64,000 nucleotides of DNA from Endomychus coccineus (GCA_958510875.1 OY294070.1:43352306-43416305); one strand, 5' to 3'; positions 28,837 through 40,681 are shown, counted from the first letter of the stretch. Made by a program: numbers and translations. Notes: generated by a model not told the origin, from the letters alone.

Positions 28837-31634
28837 TGTAACGAAGCATAAATTTTGAAAGATTATTTAATTTAGATCAGGCAATAAATACGGATGTTAT
28901 ATGTAATTTCAGTTTGAACAGTTCATTATTTCAATAGATATGAATGAATTCCGAATGTGTATTCCGTTATTGCCACTTTTCTAAATCTCCGTAATTTCAA
29001 ATAAGTATAATTATTCAAATAGATGAATCTAATTCATGCCCGTTCAAAATTGCATTTCATTCCGATAAAATATGTTACAAAAACAGGGGTCTGGCCAGTT
29101 AAGACACCAAACTTTGTGCAGTCTTATGTATAAAAAGGGCGAACAACCTAAAAACTCCGATAACACTTGTTTACTCCGCTGGGAAGAACTGGTGTGATAT
29201 CATGAGCGCGAATTTTAGATCTAAAAAGTAGCGTCACTTTTAACCATTGTTCGGGGCATAAGTAAAAACTATTGGCACAAAAATAAGGATTTGGTGGAGC
29301 AGACCTGTCCAGAACCTCGGAAAACATATAAAAGCCGTGACAGCCGAAAGTTACTCTCTTGTGTTTTTGAATTTCAAGCCGTACAGTATCTCTTGTGTTT
29401 TTGAATTTCGAGCCGTACAGTATCTCTCTTGTGTTTTTGATTTAAATCAGTAAAGTAGCTCTCTAGTGTTTTTTTGAATTGTGAGTCAGAGATTTAAAAG
29501 CTGTGAAATAACAATAGTGTTCCGTTTGTGTTTGTGAATTTTACAAAAAGGTAAATGATAGCAAATAGTTTATATTTTTGAGCATTACGATATATTGATT
29601 TCCGTAATTTATGATTGTTATTGTAATTGGTGAACGTTTGTACGATACCTGAGTTCCGTAGTATTCAGTAATTTGATTTGGTGAATTTGAGTTTATCCTA
29701 GTTTATCATAGGTCGAATCGCGCACGATTTGAATTCGCGCGTGATTTGAAATATTCAAGTAATTGTGTGGTGTGTACAGAGTGTGTATGTTTGAACGACA
29801 GGGGCGTCTTTGGTATATTTGTGCACACTGTGTCACTCCAGAAGTATAAGTATATCCTGAGACGACCAAACCACCAACGGCTTGTGCACACTGTGTCACT
29901 CCAGAAGTATAAGCTGGGTGGTTGTGTGATTGTGTGATTGAGAATCGTAATAATTCCCTTAATACTATGAGAAGTCCTCGGCCGTGGATATAGGGGTTAT
30001 TGCAGATGTAATAGTTAGGGTTTGTGCACACTGTGTCACCCCGGAAGTATAAACCCTAATTGTCTAAGTTCCGAATCTGTAGAGTGTATCAAATCTAACA
30101 CTCACACAATTACCGGGTACTCCGTGAAAGTTAGTACAAGGGTGGGTGAGATGACAGAATAAACTCAATTAGAGTAATTAACCGAAAATAGTAAAATCTG
30201 ATATCGTACAATCGGAAAACTAGTGCAAACAATATTTTCCGAACAAACCGAATTAATAACCGAATATATCGTAGTGTGATTTGAACATTCCATTTATTAG
30301 TGCTGCTATCTAAGATTTACCGCATACCGCTCATTACGCTGAGACCTGTTTGATTCGTACTTTTCCGCAAATTGATCATTCTGAATCATTCAGCAACCGA
30401 CCCCGTACCGCTGAATTAAATTTAGTGACCGGAGTTATTGTAAAGTTGACTTCTTGAAAGAGTTTTCATTTACCGTTTGAGCTTCATTACATTTTCCGTC
30501 TGGGTGTAATTTTGTGAAATAATACCGTTCAATTGCATTTAAATTGATTATTCTGAAAGTGTACTTGTTCAAAGCATTATATATTTTAATATTTGGAATT
30601 CCCTGTTTCATTAAATTATTTCTGCTCCATCTTTAACGAGCTAAGTTATAACCAGGTATCAATTGTAATTAAAGCCTACAATTTCGATACTGTTTTCTGC
30701 CCATTGGACTCTGGTTATACTTCACTGTAGCTACCCTAGGGACAAGGCTATCTTTAGATAGCATAGTGACGAGCCTTGTGGAGAGGACCCTAGCAGAAGT
30801 CCTCAAAAGGAGTTAACCTTTGGGATAAATCTGGCGCCCGAGGATTCGAAGCTTACCGCAGTAAGCAATTTAACGAAAAGCCGCAAGGGTTCCGTTTAAG
30901 TGAAATTTTGTATAAGGTAAATGGCTTAATATTTTATATCCTGGCATTACGATATATCTTCCGAATCCGAACCTACCGTATTTAAACCGTTGGATATATC
31001 GTAGTGCGTTTTAACAACATTTCAAGTAATATGGCTATCTGAATATTTACCGCATACCGCTCATTATGCTGAGACCTGTTTGATTCGTACTTTTCCGCAA
31101 ATTGATCATTCCTGAATCATTTGTCAACCGATTCCGTACCGCAGAATGGAATTTAGTGAACGAACTTATCGTAGAGTTGATATCTTGGAAAAGTTTTCAT
31201 TTACCGTTTGAGCTTCATTACATTTTCCGTCTGGGTGTAATTTTCTGAAATAATACCGCTCAATTGCATTTAAATTGATATTATTCTGAAAGTGTACTTG
31301 TTCAAATCATTATATATTTTAATATTTGGAATTCCCTGTTTTATTAAATTATTTCTGCTCCATCTTTAACGAGCTAAGATATAACCAGGTATCAATTGTA
31401 ATTAAAGCCTACAATTTCGATACTGTTTTCTGCCCATTGGACTCTGGTTATACTTCACTGTAGCTACCCTAGGGTCAAGGCTATCTTTAGATAGCATAGT
31501 GACGAGCCTTGTGGAGAGGACCCTAGCAGAAGTCCTCAAAAGGAGTTAACCTTTGGGAAAAATCTGGCGCCCGAGGATTCGAAGCTTACCGTAGTAAGCG
31601 ATTCACCGAAAAGCCGCAAGGGCACGTTATAAAA
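28837..31634 (+). repeat. Plus-oriented LTR with an internal tandem duplication
   Basis: Starts TGTAACGAAGC after a polypurine tract. Its first about 700 bp match the inverted LTR's outer part (32460-33344). The rest holds two direct copies of a block ending AAGCCGCAAGG (about 29515-30888, itself carrying about 600 extra bp, and about 30889-31620). The block ends at GGCACGTTATAAAA (31621-31634), the same end as the inverted LTR. Within are 3-4 copies of a CTTGTGTTTTTGAATTTC unit (29358-29475) and three copies of TGTGCACACTGTGTCAC (29821, 29883, 30023). No coding region of note; frames here are shadows. Confidence 0.75.
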
Positions 31635-31690
31635 CAGGTCCGCTAAAATTCCCCCTCGGTCAATATTCAAAAGTCCCTGCTCGGGCGCCA
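31635..31690 (-). other. Palindrome centre with intact tRNA-Lys-type primer binding site
   Basis: TGGCGCCCGAGCAGGGAC on the minus strand (31673-31690) is complementary to the 3' end of tRNA-Lys(UUU)-like tRNAs, and directly abuts the inverted LTR. The remaining bases are a short leader (CGAGGGGGAATTTTAGC on the minus strand), similar to 18440-18468. There is only this short spacer between the two LTRs. Confidence 0.75.
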
Positions 31691-33344
31691 TTTTATAACG
31701 TGCCCTTGCGGCTTTTCGGTAAATTGCTTACCACGTAAGCTTCGAATCCTCGGGCGCCAGATTTTTCTAAAGGTTAACTCCTTTTTGAAGACTTCTGCTA
31801 GGGTCCTCTCCACAAGGCTCGTCACTATGCTATCTATAGATAGCCTTGTCCCTAGGGTAGCTACAGTGAAGTATAAACAGAGTCCAATGGGCAGAAAACA
31901 GTATCGAAATTGTAGGCTTTAATTACAATTGATACCTGGTTATAACTTAGCTCGTTAAAGTTGGAGCAGAAATAATTTAATAAAACAGGGAATTCCAAAT
32001 ATTAAAATATATAATGATTATAACAATTACACTTTCAGAATAATCAATTTAAATGCAATTGAACGGTATTATTTCACAAAATTACACCCAGACGGAAAAT
32101 GTAATGAAGCTCAAACGGTAAATGAAAACTCTTTCAAGATATCAACTCTACGATAAGTTCGTTCACTAAATTCCATTCTGCGGTACGGAATCGGTTGACA
32201 AATGATTCAGGAATGATCAATTTGCGGAAAAGTACGAATCAAACAGGTCTCAGCGTAATGAGCGGTATGCGGTAAATATTCAGATAGCCATATTACTTGA
32301 AATGTTGTTAAAACGCACTACGATATATCAAACGGTTTAAATACGGTCGGTTCGGATTCGGAAGATATATCGTAATGCCAGGATATAAAATATTAAGCCA
32401 TTTACCTTATACAAAATTTCACTTAAACGGAACACCATTGTTAATTCACTTTTTCAAATCTGACTTGAACTCGGATAATAATTATTTCACTTCGATTCTA
32501 ATATGATAATCACTTCAACGATATTAATCGGAATTCAAAAAAAAACAAGAGCGCTACTTTACTGATTGAAAATCAAAAACACAAGAGCTACTTCACTGAT
32601 TGAAAATCAAAAACACAAGAGATACTGTACGGCTCGAAATTTAAAAACACAAGAGATACTGTACGGCTCGAAATTCAAAAACACAAGAGCTACTACACTG
32701 ATTGAAAATCAAAAACACAAGAGATACTGTACGGCTCGAAATTCAAAAACACAAGAGCTACTACACTGATTGAAAATCAAAAACACAAGAGATACTGTAC
32801 GGCTTGAAATTCAAAAACACAAGAGAGTAACTTTCGGCTGTCACGGCTTTTATATGTTTTCCGAGGTTCTGGACAGGTCTGCTCCACCAAATCCTTATTT
32901 TTGTGCCAATAGTTTTTACTTATGCCCCGAACAATGGTTAAAAGTGACGCTACTTTTTAGATCTAAAATTCGCGCTCATGATATCACACCAGTTCTTCCC
33001 AGCGGAGTAAACAAGTGTTATCGGAGTTTTTAGGTTGTTCGCCCTTTTTATACATAAGACTGCACAAAGTTTGGTGTCTTAACTGGCCAGACCCCTGTTT
33101 TTGTAACATATTTTATCGGAATGAAATGCAATTTTGAACGGGCATGAATTAGATTCATCTATTTGAATAATTATACTTATTTGAAATTACGGAGATTTAG
33201 AAAAGTGGCAATCACGGAATACACATTCGGAATTCATTCATATCTATTGAAATAATGAACTGTTCAAACTGAAATTACATATAACATCCGTATTTATTGC
33301 CTGATCTAAATTAAATAATCTTTCAAAATTTAAGCTTCGTTACA
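31691..33344 (-). repeat. Minus-oriented LTR, inverted partner of 28837-31634
   Basis: 1654 bp. Its plus-strand right edge reads ...CTTCGTTACA (33335-33344), the mirror of TGTAACGAAG. It is the simpler form: one copy of the block that is duplicated in the other LTR, and no TGTGCACACTG insert. It carries an expanded 36-bp tandem array at 32531-32827. No gene. Confidence 0.8.
32531..32827. repeat. Tandem array, about 36-bp unit, in the inverted LTR
   Basis: About eight units of the type AAAAACACAAGAGATACTGT...CGAAATTC with two alternating subtypes (ACTGATTGAAAATC and ACGGCTCGAAATTC). The plus LTR has 3-4 units at 29358-29475. The open frames 32566-33033 arise because the unit length is a multiple of three. 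Confidence 0.9.
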
Positions 33345-33616
33345 ATTGAAATGTTAAACTCAAATCAATCGTTTATGAGGATAGCGGAGCTCCTAGTCAT
33401 TCATACCTAAACAAATAATGAACGTCACACATTTTAACGACATTACCAGATGGACCTGGAACGATACAGGCGGCTGTGTTCCAATAGTTGTACTTTCCGA
33501 TATAGTACGATAGAAACTCAACTGCTCGATCTTCAATCCGTGCTGCAAAACGTAGAAAAACTAATTTCTAAGGTTTACGCCTTGATGAAAATTCAGCCTG
33601 CAAAACGTTGACAGCA

Positions 33617-33814
33617 TCAAGGAACACTCATTTTCAAATATTTCAAAGCCCTCAGGTGTGCATCGTCGCTGGTTGCCGTTGTGGTTTTCCGGGTGCTCCT
33701 GCAAGGGGGCATTCCTGAAACTGCAACCATAACCACTTCATGAATGAATAATTGTAGCAGCATCTGGACTAAACAACAACAATGAGCAAATAAAGTAAAG
33801 AAATTTGGATGCAA
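33617..33814 (-). pseudogene. Repeat-encoded tail ORF (unknown)
   Basis: 65 codons (MHPNFFTLFAHCCCLVQMLLQLF...) with a hydrophobic start and a basic end. The same stretch recurs, altered, at 62110-62340 and near 63690-63880, so it is a conserved part of the repeat rather than a random frame. Not recognised; probably non-functional. Confidence 0.25.
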
Positions 33815-34191
33815 CTTACCTATAAGGGGTCTTCAGGAATATGTAGGTAACCTGGAGTTCCGACACCTTGAGTTTCGACTTAATGAGCTTAGACCTCCGG
33901 AGATTCAACCACCTGAAACTTGTCGACTAGGGTTTCGGCTTCTAGAGTTTCGAATCTCAGAGCTCCGACTACCGGGGTTTCCTCTGACGGAGTTCCTTCA
34001 CCCACCTGAAACTTGTCTCACAGACTTTCGGCTCCTGGGGTTTCTACTCTCGGAGTTTGGACTCCAGTAGTTTCAACTCCTCGAGTTTCGACTCCCGAAG
34101 CTCCAATGCTAACGTTGGCGTTATGAGTCATGAGATATCGCCTCCTCCAGTGCAAGAATCAGCTTTGTTTTGTGCATGATCAATTTCAGGA

Positions 34192-34443
34192 TCAGCGTAG
34201 GCTGTTTGAGTAACCGGACTGATAATTCTTATTCTGTGAGCTGGTGTACCTGCAAATGAAGTGGATGGTATATTCACATTCATTCCTGACGTTATATTCC
34301 AATTCATCCATAGTCCTTATCTCGAGGATTGGTTCTGATGTTTCAGTGGCCGTGGAAATAAGCACGTCGCCAACCCTTTCAATTAATCCAGCGGCTATCA
34401 TCTTATTCAAATCTATGTTTTTGTTCGTTATATATAGATTCAA
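34192..34443 (-). pseudogene. Fragment downstream of the virus-like capsid remnant
   Basis: 83 codons containing AAGLIERVGDVLISTATETSEPILEI and TMDELEYNVRN. The same text, with substitutions, is at 61304-61747 and 62454-62732, where it runs on into the VETP-like repeat. The frame is broken here after NVRNECEYTIHF. Function unknown. Confidence 0.4.
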
Positions 34444-34524
34444 AATATGTTGACGAATATACTTGAATCCTTTAATCCTCAGTCAATAGCATTCAGTCTC
34501 AACTAAAAATTTTACCGCCTCGTT

Positions 34525-35296
34525 TCATGTTGTAGCGCAGTTTTTTACCTTGCTGTACACAAATGGTGCGAAATAACTCTCGTATTCAGTGTGCGTTAGC
34601 TGGTCGATACGACCAAAATCACCGTCAGTTGTAGGTCGATCAGGTAGATTCATTTCAACTGCACCTTGGTTGTCAGATTCGAAATCAACAAGCCCGTTCA
34701 ACCAATGACCTATTGATGATGCTGTTATCGCTAACTTAAGGCTATTGAGCATATTCAACGTATTGCCATCTTCGTCCATCGTCCCTTTCTCTCGTCGTAG
34801 AGTTAGAAGGCGCTGATAGTACAGAACGTACACGTAGTACGCTAGCATGCTTGGCGCTATATGATGATTGAACGCCTTGTCGCAAGCTGATAGCTCATTG
34901 TATAAAGCATCAAGGTAGATCGGGAACATCACTAACATCGGTACGAATCGGAACTTCCAGTGGATCTCGGAATTGTGTCTCCGTTAATTCGTTCAGTGGT
35001 GCCTTTTCTTTACGGTTCTTCTTCTTAAACATCTTGAACTTCGTTTTATCATTGCCTCGTGGTTGGCCTTTCCGTTGTTTCACCTCGTCTTTCGGTACGT
35101 CGAAAGAATGCACCCGTCCCTCGGCCACCTTACTGGGCATGCCGGAAACCCGTGGGTCAGACGTATCTTTGACGGACTCGGTAAGTTTCGTTGGACCATC
35201 AGTCCGGGGTCTCAATCGGTCATCATAATAACTTATTGGATAATGAGAATGAACAGTCACGATGTTGCTCTGCTCGTTATTCTTATATCTAACCAT
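34525..35296 (-). pseudogene. Endogenous partitivirus-like capsid protein remnant, frameshifted
   Basis: Two overlapping frames: 34910-35296 (128 codons; Pro/Lys-rich, with KMFKKKNRKEK) and 34525-34938 (137 codons). The second has a run of features that I associate with partitivirus coat proteins: HHIAPSMLAYYVYVLYYQRLL, then a SIGHWLNGLVDF helix and a GDFGRIDQLTHTEYESYF stretch. Old integrated partitivirus capsids are known in arthropods. The break lies in the overlap around 34925. The basic N-terminal part would fit a nucleic-acid-binding arm. The shorter copy at 61855-61960 lacks about 650 bp, including the core. No polymerase gene of such a virus is seen. Confidence 0.45.
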
Positions 35297-36052
35297 TCAA
35301 GTTAAACTAAATAGCACAGCATGATCTAAATCTGCGGTGCTCTTCTCAGCGATATTGTCTTTAAATGAACCATTTTAAATGAAAATTCGAGAAAGCTCTT
35401 TCCGGCGGTAATGTATCGAGCCAATGTTCTGGATGCAAAATCTTCACACCATCGGCATCGATGAAGTCGGAAATTACTTTTCTGTCATTTATTGACCAAC
35501 TTGTAACTTCATGGAAGTTATGTACAAACTCAAGTCTCGCTGTTATTTCATTTGTAAGTTATTTGATCTTCAAGCAGCGCAGCTCCTGAAAACTGTTGAA
35601 ATGCTGGAGACATTGAGAATTGTGGTCTCTAGAACTTTTCTTCATCCCAATTCCTGAGTACCGTGTGGAACCAAAGTAAGACGTCAAGTTATCTAATATA
35701 CAGGGTGTTTCAGTTTTTTCGTTCATAACTTCGGCAAACGATAGAACTTCTAAAAATAATAGGGTTCTTTCATAAAAAAATTTTCTCTAGATCACTTCGT
35801 TTTCGAGATCGTTGAAATTGAAAGAAAAAATTCTGTTTTTTGCGAACATCTTCGGAATCGTGTGAGTTGTAAGCAATTTCTACTCATAGTAAGCTATGTT
35901 CTGTGCGATACAATTTTTTTTCATTAATTTTTCATAATTGGTGAAGATTTTGAAGGGGTAGTGGTGGTTTTTCTCCCCAACTTCTATGCCACTGGAAAAA
36001 GTACGGTTTTGAGATGCCCATTTGAACCCCCAATGTTTTCTACACAGAAAAG

Positions 36053-36253
36053 GTACTTGGTCATAAGCTCTAAAGGTGACCGTTATCGAGAAAAATCAAC
36101 TTTTCTGTTGAAAAACATGGTCACTTTTTTGCTTTTGATACTTGTTCTGACGTTAAAATCAGTTTTGTTTAATTAGTAAACAAATTGACCATGTTTTTCA
36201 ACATAGAAGTAGATTTTTCTCGAAAACGGTCAACTTTAGAGCTTATGACCAAG
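36053..36253. repeat. Foldback structure (about 70-bp inverted arms, about 60-bp loop)
   Basis: Arm 36053-36124 (GGTCATAAGCTCTAAAGG...) pairs with 36183-36253 with few mismatches. It lies within an inserted segment of about 35700-36280 that interrupts the composite repeat and begins ACAGGGTGTTTCAG. This looks like a small non-autonomous insertion. Confidence 0.75.
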
Positions 36254-36439
36254 AGTACAATTTAGAATGACATGGAAATTTGAATACGTTCTGTCCGGCG
36301 GTTATGCATCGAGTCAATGTTCTGAATCCAAAATCTTCACACCACCGGCATCGATAAAATCGGAAATTACTTTTCTGTGAGACTACAGTGCCCAGAAATA
36401 TTGAGTTTCGAAACTCGAAGATTCAACCACCTGAAACTT

Positions 36440-37041
36440 GTTTTGGTTTCCAACATTTCTGCACCTGCTGCATTCGGAAGGTGCTCGAGCCCAGCGACCG
36501 GGAAGCCGTCGAGGCCGGGAGGTTTCCTTTTGGATTTACCTCCAACCGTGTCCTCCAATTCCTGCAGTGAAATTGGAAGATCCCGGTTCTCACTCCACTC
36601 GAGTGCACGCCCTCTCGCTTCGCTTTCCACTACCCGTATTAGCACTGTCGCTCGGAAAGTACTTTGCTACTAGACATTCCGCCGTTTCGGATCTCGATTT
36701 CGTCCAACCGCCTGCCCCGTCCACTACGGTTGTCTAGACTGTGCATGCTCCCTTTTTTTTTCGCCGAAAGGATTCTGTAAGCCAGTCGGCACGGGTCCTC
36801 CGGAAATCCCTAGCGAACTTAGCTTGGCCTCTTTTATCGCTTCCTTGTATTCAAGCCTCTTCTGTTGATGCGTTTCCAGCAAGGCGAGTTTCCTCACTCT
36901 ATCTGGTTCTCTTTGCGCTCTTATTCTGACTTTGTTCGTATTTCTTGTCATACGTTGTAGTGGAGCCAACCACCACACTACCTTGCTACTTGGCCTTTTC
37001 CTTCGAAGGGGTATGCTCGCACTACATGCACTCATAGCCAC
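36440..37041 (-). pseudogene. R1-like non-LTR retrotransposon fragment
   Basis: Two frames. 36724-37041 has WWLAPLQRMTRNTNKVRIRAQRE and EYKEAIKEAKLSSLG, the linker after the endonuclease in R1/LOA-type ORF2. 36367-36645 has DLPISLQELEDTVGGKSKRKPPGLDGFP, the conserved entry to the reverse transcriptase. The fragment stops abruptly at about 36440, where the composite repeat begins, and on the right at 37041-37067, where the gypsy LTR begins. No catalytic RT box remains. Confidence 0.7.
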
Positions 37042-38170
37042 CTCCTGAAGCTTTGTCGCTTTCAGTTTGAAACGGACTCGCTTTGGGTCGGTTTTTATTG
37101 GCCCAACTAGCTCAAGTTAAAGTAATTAATCTCAGGGCTCGTAGTGGAACGTGCCCTGTGATTCTAGACTGGTGAATTGCCTGAGCGCGAACTGCTTAAT
37201 AAAAACTATAAAAATAAATGAATTCACAGTCAAGAATACAGGCACTACGAGATGGTTTTATAGTTGATGGAAATTCAGAAAAATAATACAAGTTCAACTC
37301 AACAATTTGTTTATTCCAAAAGGAATATGTGTGACATTATAAATAACTTACAATTTTGGTATGACCCAGTGTGTAACAGAAATTAAAATTGAATTATGAA
37401 ATAACAGTTATAACATTAAATTCTTGGATTTACAATTTAAATGCAAAAAAAATAAATGTATATATAAATTAACGTTTGAAATCAATTATTTAATTGAAGG
37501 AAAAAATGAACAAATGTACAGAAATTAAAGCAAACCTCGAAATGGGTTCTATCAAAAATTAGTGAAATACAAATTCAGTTGGAGAACATAAATCAAAGAG
37601 GTGAAAATATGGTTATTCAAACTAAAAATGTTACCCTCCTTGGAACTTGATGGAACTGGAAATCGGTCCGGCCAGGAAATTCACTAAACCGTTTCGGGAA
37701 AAAGAAGAGAGGCGCCTCAGTTGTTCTTACCCTGTAATTTCAAAAAACGAACAGAATCTGACCTAAGCTTAAAGGAAGAAGCAACACAATCAATCGGAAC
37801 AGCCATGCAATTCCACAACTGATTATGTTATCTCTCCAAATTGTAAAAACACTGTATTACAATATCTTGAAGAGATATCGAGTTAAACAATAATCTGAAT
37901 TAATAAAAATTAATAAAATAAAAATTGACGTTTGTAATTTATACTAAACTCTGAATGAGCGTAGCAGACGTGATTATGACGTATTCAATAAGCAATAATT
38001 AAATACCTACTTTATGATACCCGCACAACAATTATTGCACGTTTCAAGTCTGATAAGACATACCCTGCGTTCTCATGAACCAGGTCTACAAAATGGCTAA
38101 TCAAAAGAACCACTCAAAACTACCACGTGCTAAATGTGGGGTTAATCACAAAGGGAACAAGAAAATACTA

Positions 38171-40681
38171 GGGTAAGGTCGGGTATATCGTACCGATTTT
38201 CAGTTTTTCAAACACTCTGCTTAAGGATCAAAATATTTATTAAAAATAAAAATCAGACAAAAAAGAACACACATTTCCTTATCAGTTGCACATATACATA
38301 CATGCATTCAAAAAGTAATATTTTAATAAAACTAAAAAACATGAAACGTTGCAAACAGTACGATTTACCAAACTCGTCGAATAAATCGTACCGGTGGTTT
38401 TTAAATCGTACCGATAATTCTTAATGCAATTTTCAGATTTGTATTTTTTCAGTTTCTTGACTCTTCCCGCACATGACGTATGTGCCCATTTTTTACAGTT
38501 CAAGCATTGAACCATATCTTCAACTATGTTTTCTTCGCAAACGTGACAAAACCAATCGTTTCGATATTGTTGTTGTTGTTGTTTTCTAGAACAGGTACTG
38601 ATGATTGAGAGGCGGTGACTTTTGAACTACGAGACTTCTTCATTGCAGCTGAAGACGTGGATGGCATACATATTTTTCTTTTCACTTGCTTTGCTTTGTT
38701 TTTCCGCTGCGTTTGTTGAGTTTCCAAATCGTCTTTGTAGGGTGTACTGCTTAAAATGACAGCCGGTTGGGACAACTTCCTCTTGCTTTTATTGTTCAAT
38801 TGCTCGGGCAATGGATAAATTGTATCGATAGAGACATCAAGATCATGTTTGTTACTTTGGGATAGTTGACTCTCGTTTGCAGACTTGTTCTTTTCACCAT
38901 CTTCAGTATTATCAAGTTTCCTCACATCTATTTGGTTTTGGTTATCAGCAGCTTGGTTAGAATGTTCTGGCACATCATGGTTGGTTGATTCTTTCTCGAG
39001 TAAAATGTCAGCAGCAACAAAATCTGCTTCTGAAAAAACAGTCCGATCAACAGGCCAGATTCCAGCTTTTTTGAAACCGTTAGCAATAGTGCTTATGGTC
39101 GCAGTTTTTTCGAAGGCATCAGATAAAAGTGCAGTCATATTATATTGAGAAACGGTACCACCAGGATTCGTTCTCAGAAAGGTTTCAACAGCCTGGGAGA
39201 AGAAGGTTTCCATAGGCTTAAAGAAACTCACATCCAAGGGCTGTAAACGGTGTGTTGTGTGCCCGGGAAGCTGTAAGAGCACGACACCATGTCTTCTGGC
39301 CAGAATAAGCGCATCCAAATTTTTCGAATGGGTCGTATGTCCATCGAGCAACAGAAGCACTTTTTTTTCTGGGCTGGGTTTTACTTGTTTGATGAAGTGC
39401 TCCAACCATGTGACAAAAAGTTCGGTATTTATGTAACCAGTGTCAGAGATAGTAACAATAGCTCCAGGAGAAGCACCGTTTACAAGATCAGGATTGATAC
39501 GTTTCCGTTTGAAAATTATCATGGGGGAAATACACTGACCCGCAGCACTAGCGCAGCAAACGATGGTGGTGTTTACCCCTCTCTCACCACTTGATATTCC
39601 ACCAACTTGATGTTTACCTCTTTTCGCAATTATTTTTTGACTCTTCTTCTGCACCGTTGAAAACCCACTCATCGACGTTAAATATGGTGAGTGCCGTGAA
39701 ACCATTTTCATCGACGCACTTTTCCAATATGTTAAAGAATTCATTGACGTTTTGCTTGTTGAACCCTAAGGCCCTAGCCATTGATATTTTTTCGGGTTGT
39801 CTGAGTGATAAAAAAAGATGTCGTTTCATAAATGAATAATACCAAGCTTTGCCTGCCATTTGCTTATTCTTATTAAAATTGTGGGGTATATTATTTCGCA
39901 CAGCTATTTGGAATGCCAGGCGACGAACATCGCTGATGGTGACACCAAAAAATCTTTCCTCCAACTTCAATATATGATCTGCTAATTCCCTTTCAATGTC
40001 AGCATTGAAGACAGTGAGGCGACTCATTGATTGTACCTTTTCATTGGCTTTTTTATTCAAACAGCGCAAATGCCTTCTGAAAGTCGGTTTGGCAATGTTA
40101 TACTCGTACCTCCTACAACACTCGTCGAAACCACACCGTTTTTCTTGTAGGCTGTTAGGGCACGTTCCATATCTTCTGGGGTCCATCCGCAATACGTAAA
40201 TGACAGAAGCATATTACCTTACATTAGCTACCAAGCATTTTCGTATCAAAATTATTAGTCGGGAAAATCGTACCGGTACGATTTATCCAACGGATACAGG
40301 TACGATTTACTAGACATTCACATTTTAATATTTTTTATCTAAATTAGGCCCTAAACTTTCAATTTTCAAATATAAAACTATTTCAGCCACTAAATAAATA
40401 CTTACGGTGTAATATAGTAATGTTCCCAAGATTGATTTAGTTACCTTATTCAAGAAAATCGCTTATAAATAGACCCACGGAATAACATCGACCATGACAC
40501 TATTCACATAACCTCTTTCTGACGTTTAACCATAGACGACAAGTGAACGGGCGATTATAACTTTGGGTTTAATGTAATAAACTTTTAGTTCCCGTTAACA
40601 GATGTCGACTTCGGTTTTCCATTTCGAGTAAAATAGTGGTGGTACGATATACCATGCGGTACGATATACCCGACGCTACCC
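38171..40681 (-). mobile_element. pogo/jerky-type DNA transposon, first copy (2511 bp)
   Basis: TIRs: GGGTAAGGTCGGGTATATCG at 38171 and the inverted copy ending at 40681 (two mismatches in about 24). Flanked by TA at 38169-38170 and 40682-40683. The intact LTR copy at 60230-60290 shows the empty site. The subterminal regions repeat the word TATCGTACCG several times (38190-38400, 40265-40315), probably transposase sites. It carries one damaged transposase gene. Confidence 0.9.
38524..40192 (-). pseudogene. pogo/jerky-like transposase, frameshifted
   Basis: N-terminal piece 39614-40192 has a HTH block (YNIAKPTFRRHLR), the CENP-B-like KLEERFFGVTISDVRRLAF segment and reaches the first DDE Asp in IFNVDE. 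A two-base deletion there (near 39665) shifts into 38524-39744, which carries GFSTVQKKSQKI, the second acidic site in LLLLDGHTTH and the LQPLDVSFFKPM block of pogo transposases, with the long Ser/Lys-rich C-terminus. At least one more shift lies near 40130, before the HTH. Length about 560-600 residues in total, usual for the family. It is inactive. Confidence 0.85.

Larger units (their letters stand above)
33345..36440 (-). repeat. Composite repeat A: virus-like capsid remnant and short-period repeat
   Basis: Matches pieces of 60775-64000 in the same orientation: 33427-33840 to 63510-63910 and 62030-62290; 33840-34550 to 61120-61855 and 62310-62760; 35395-35700 to 63040-63335; and a further scrap 36290-36375. 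The stretch 33840-34110 is made of degenerate GGAGTTTCGACTCC-like 15-mers that encode Val-Glu-Thr-Pro-like repeats on the minus strand. A GTAAGT donor-like site at about 33822-33830 recurs at 63888-63895. Genes are given separately. Confidence 0.7.

Noticed and set aside
29693..30031. 112-codon minus-strand frame with TSGVTQCAQ repeats
   Set aside because: Produced by the TGTGCACACTGTGTCAC repeats in the LTR; no recognisable protein.
30836..30858. TGGCGCCCGAGGATTCGAAGC as the 3' end of a tRNA gene or the real primer site
   Set aside because: On the other strand the distance from the T-loop-like TTCGAAT to CCA is too short for a tRNA, and the block is inside the LTR; the PBS at 31673-31690 fits far better.
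32531..32827. Regular 36-bp repeats that at first look like a CRISPR array or a repeat protein gene
   Set aside because: Units are contiguous without unique spacers, lie in a eukaryotic LTR, and a shorter version occurs in the partner LTR. The open frames 32566-33033 are due to unit length.
34910..35296. Basic, Lys-rich frame as a histone-like or host nuclear protein
   Set aside because: It overlaps and leads into the capsid-like frame and shares its repeated context, so it is better seen as the front of the same remnant.
36377..36737. Several overlapping plus-strand frames of about 60-99 codons
   Set aside because: All lie antisense to the R1-like LINE fragment, which shows conserved RT text on the minus strand.
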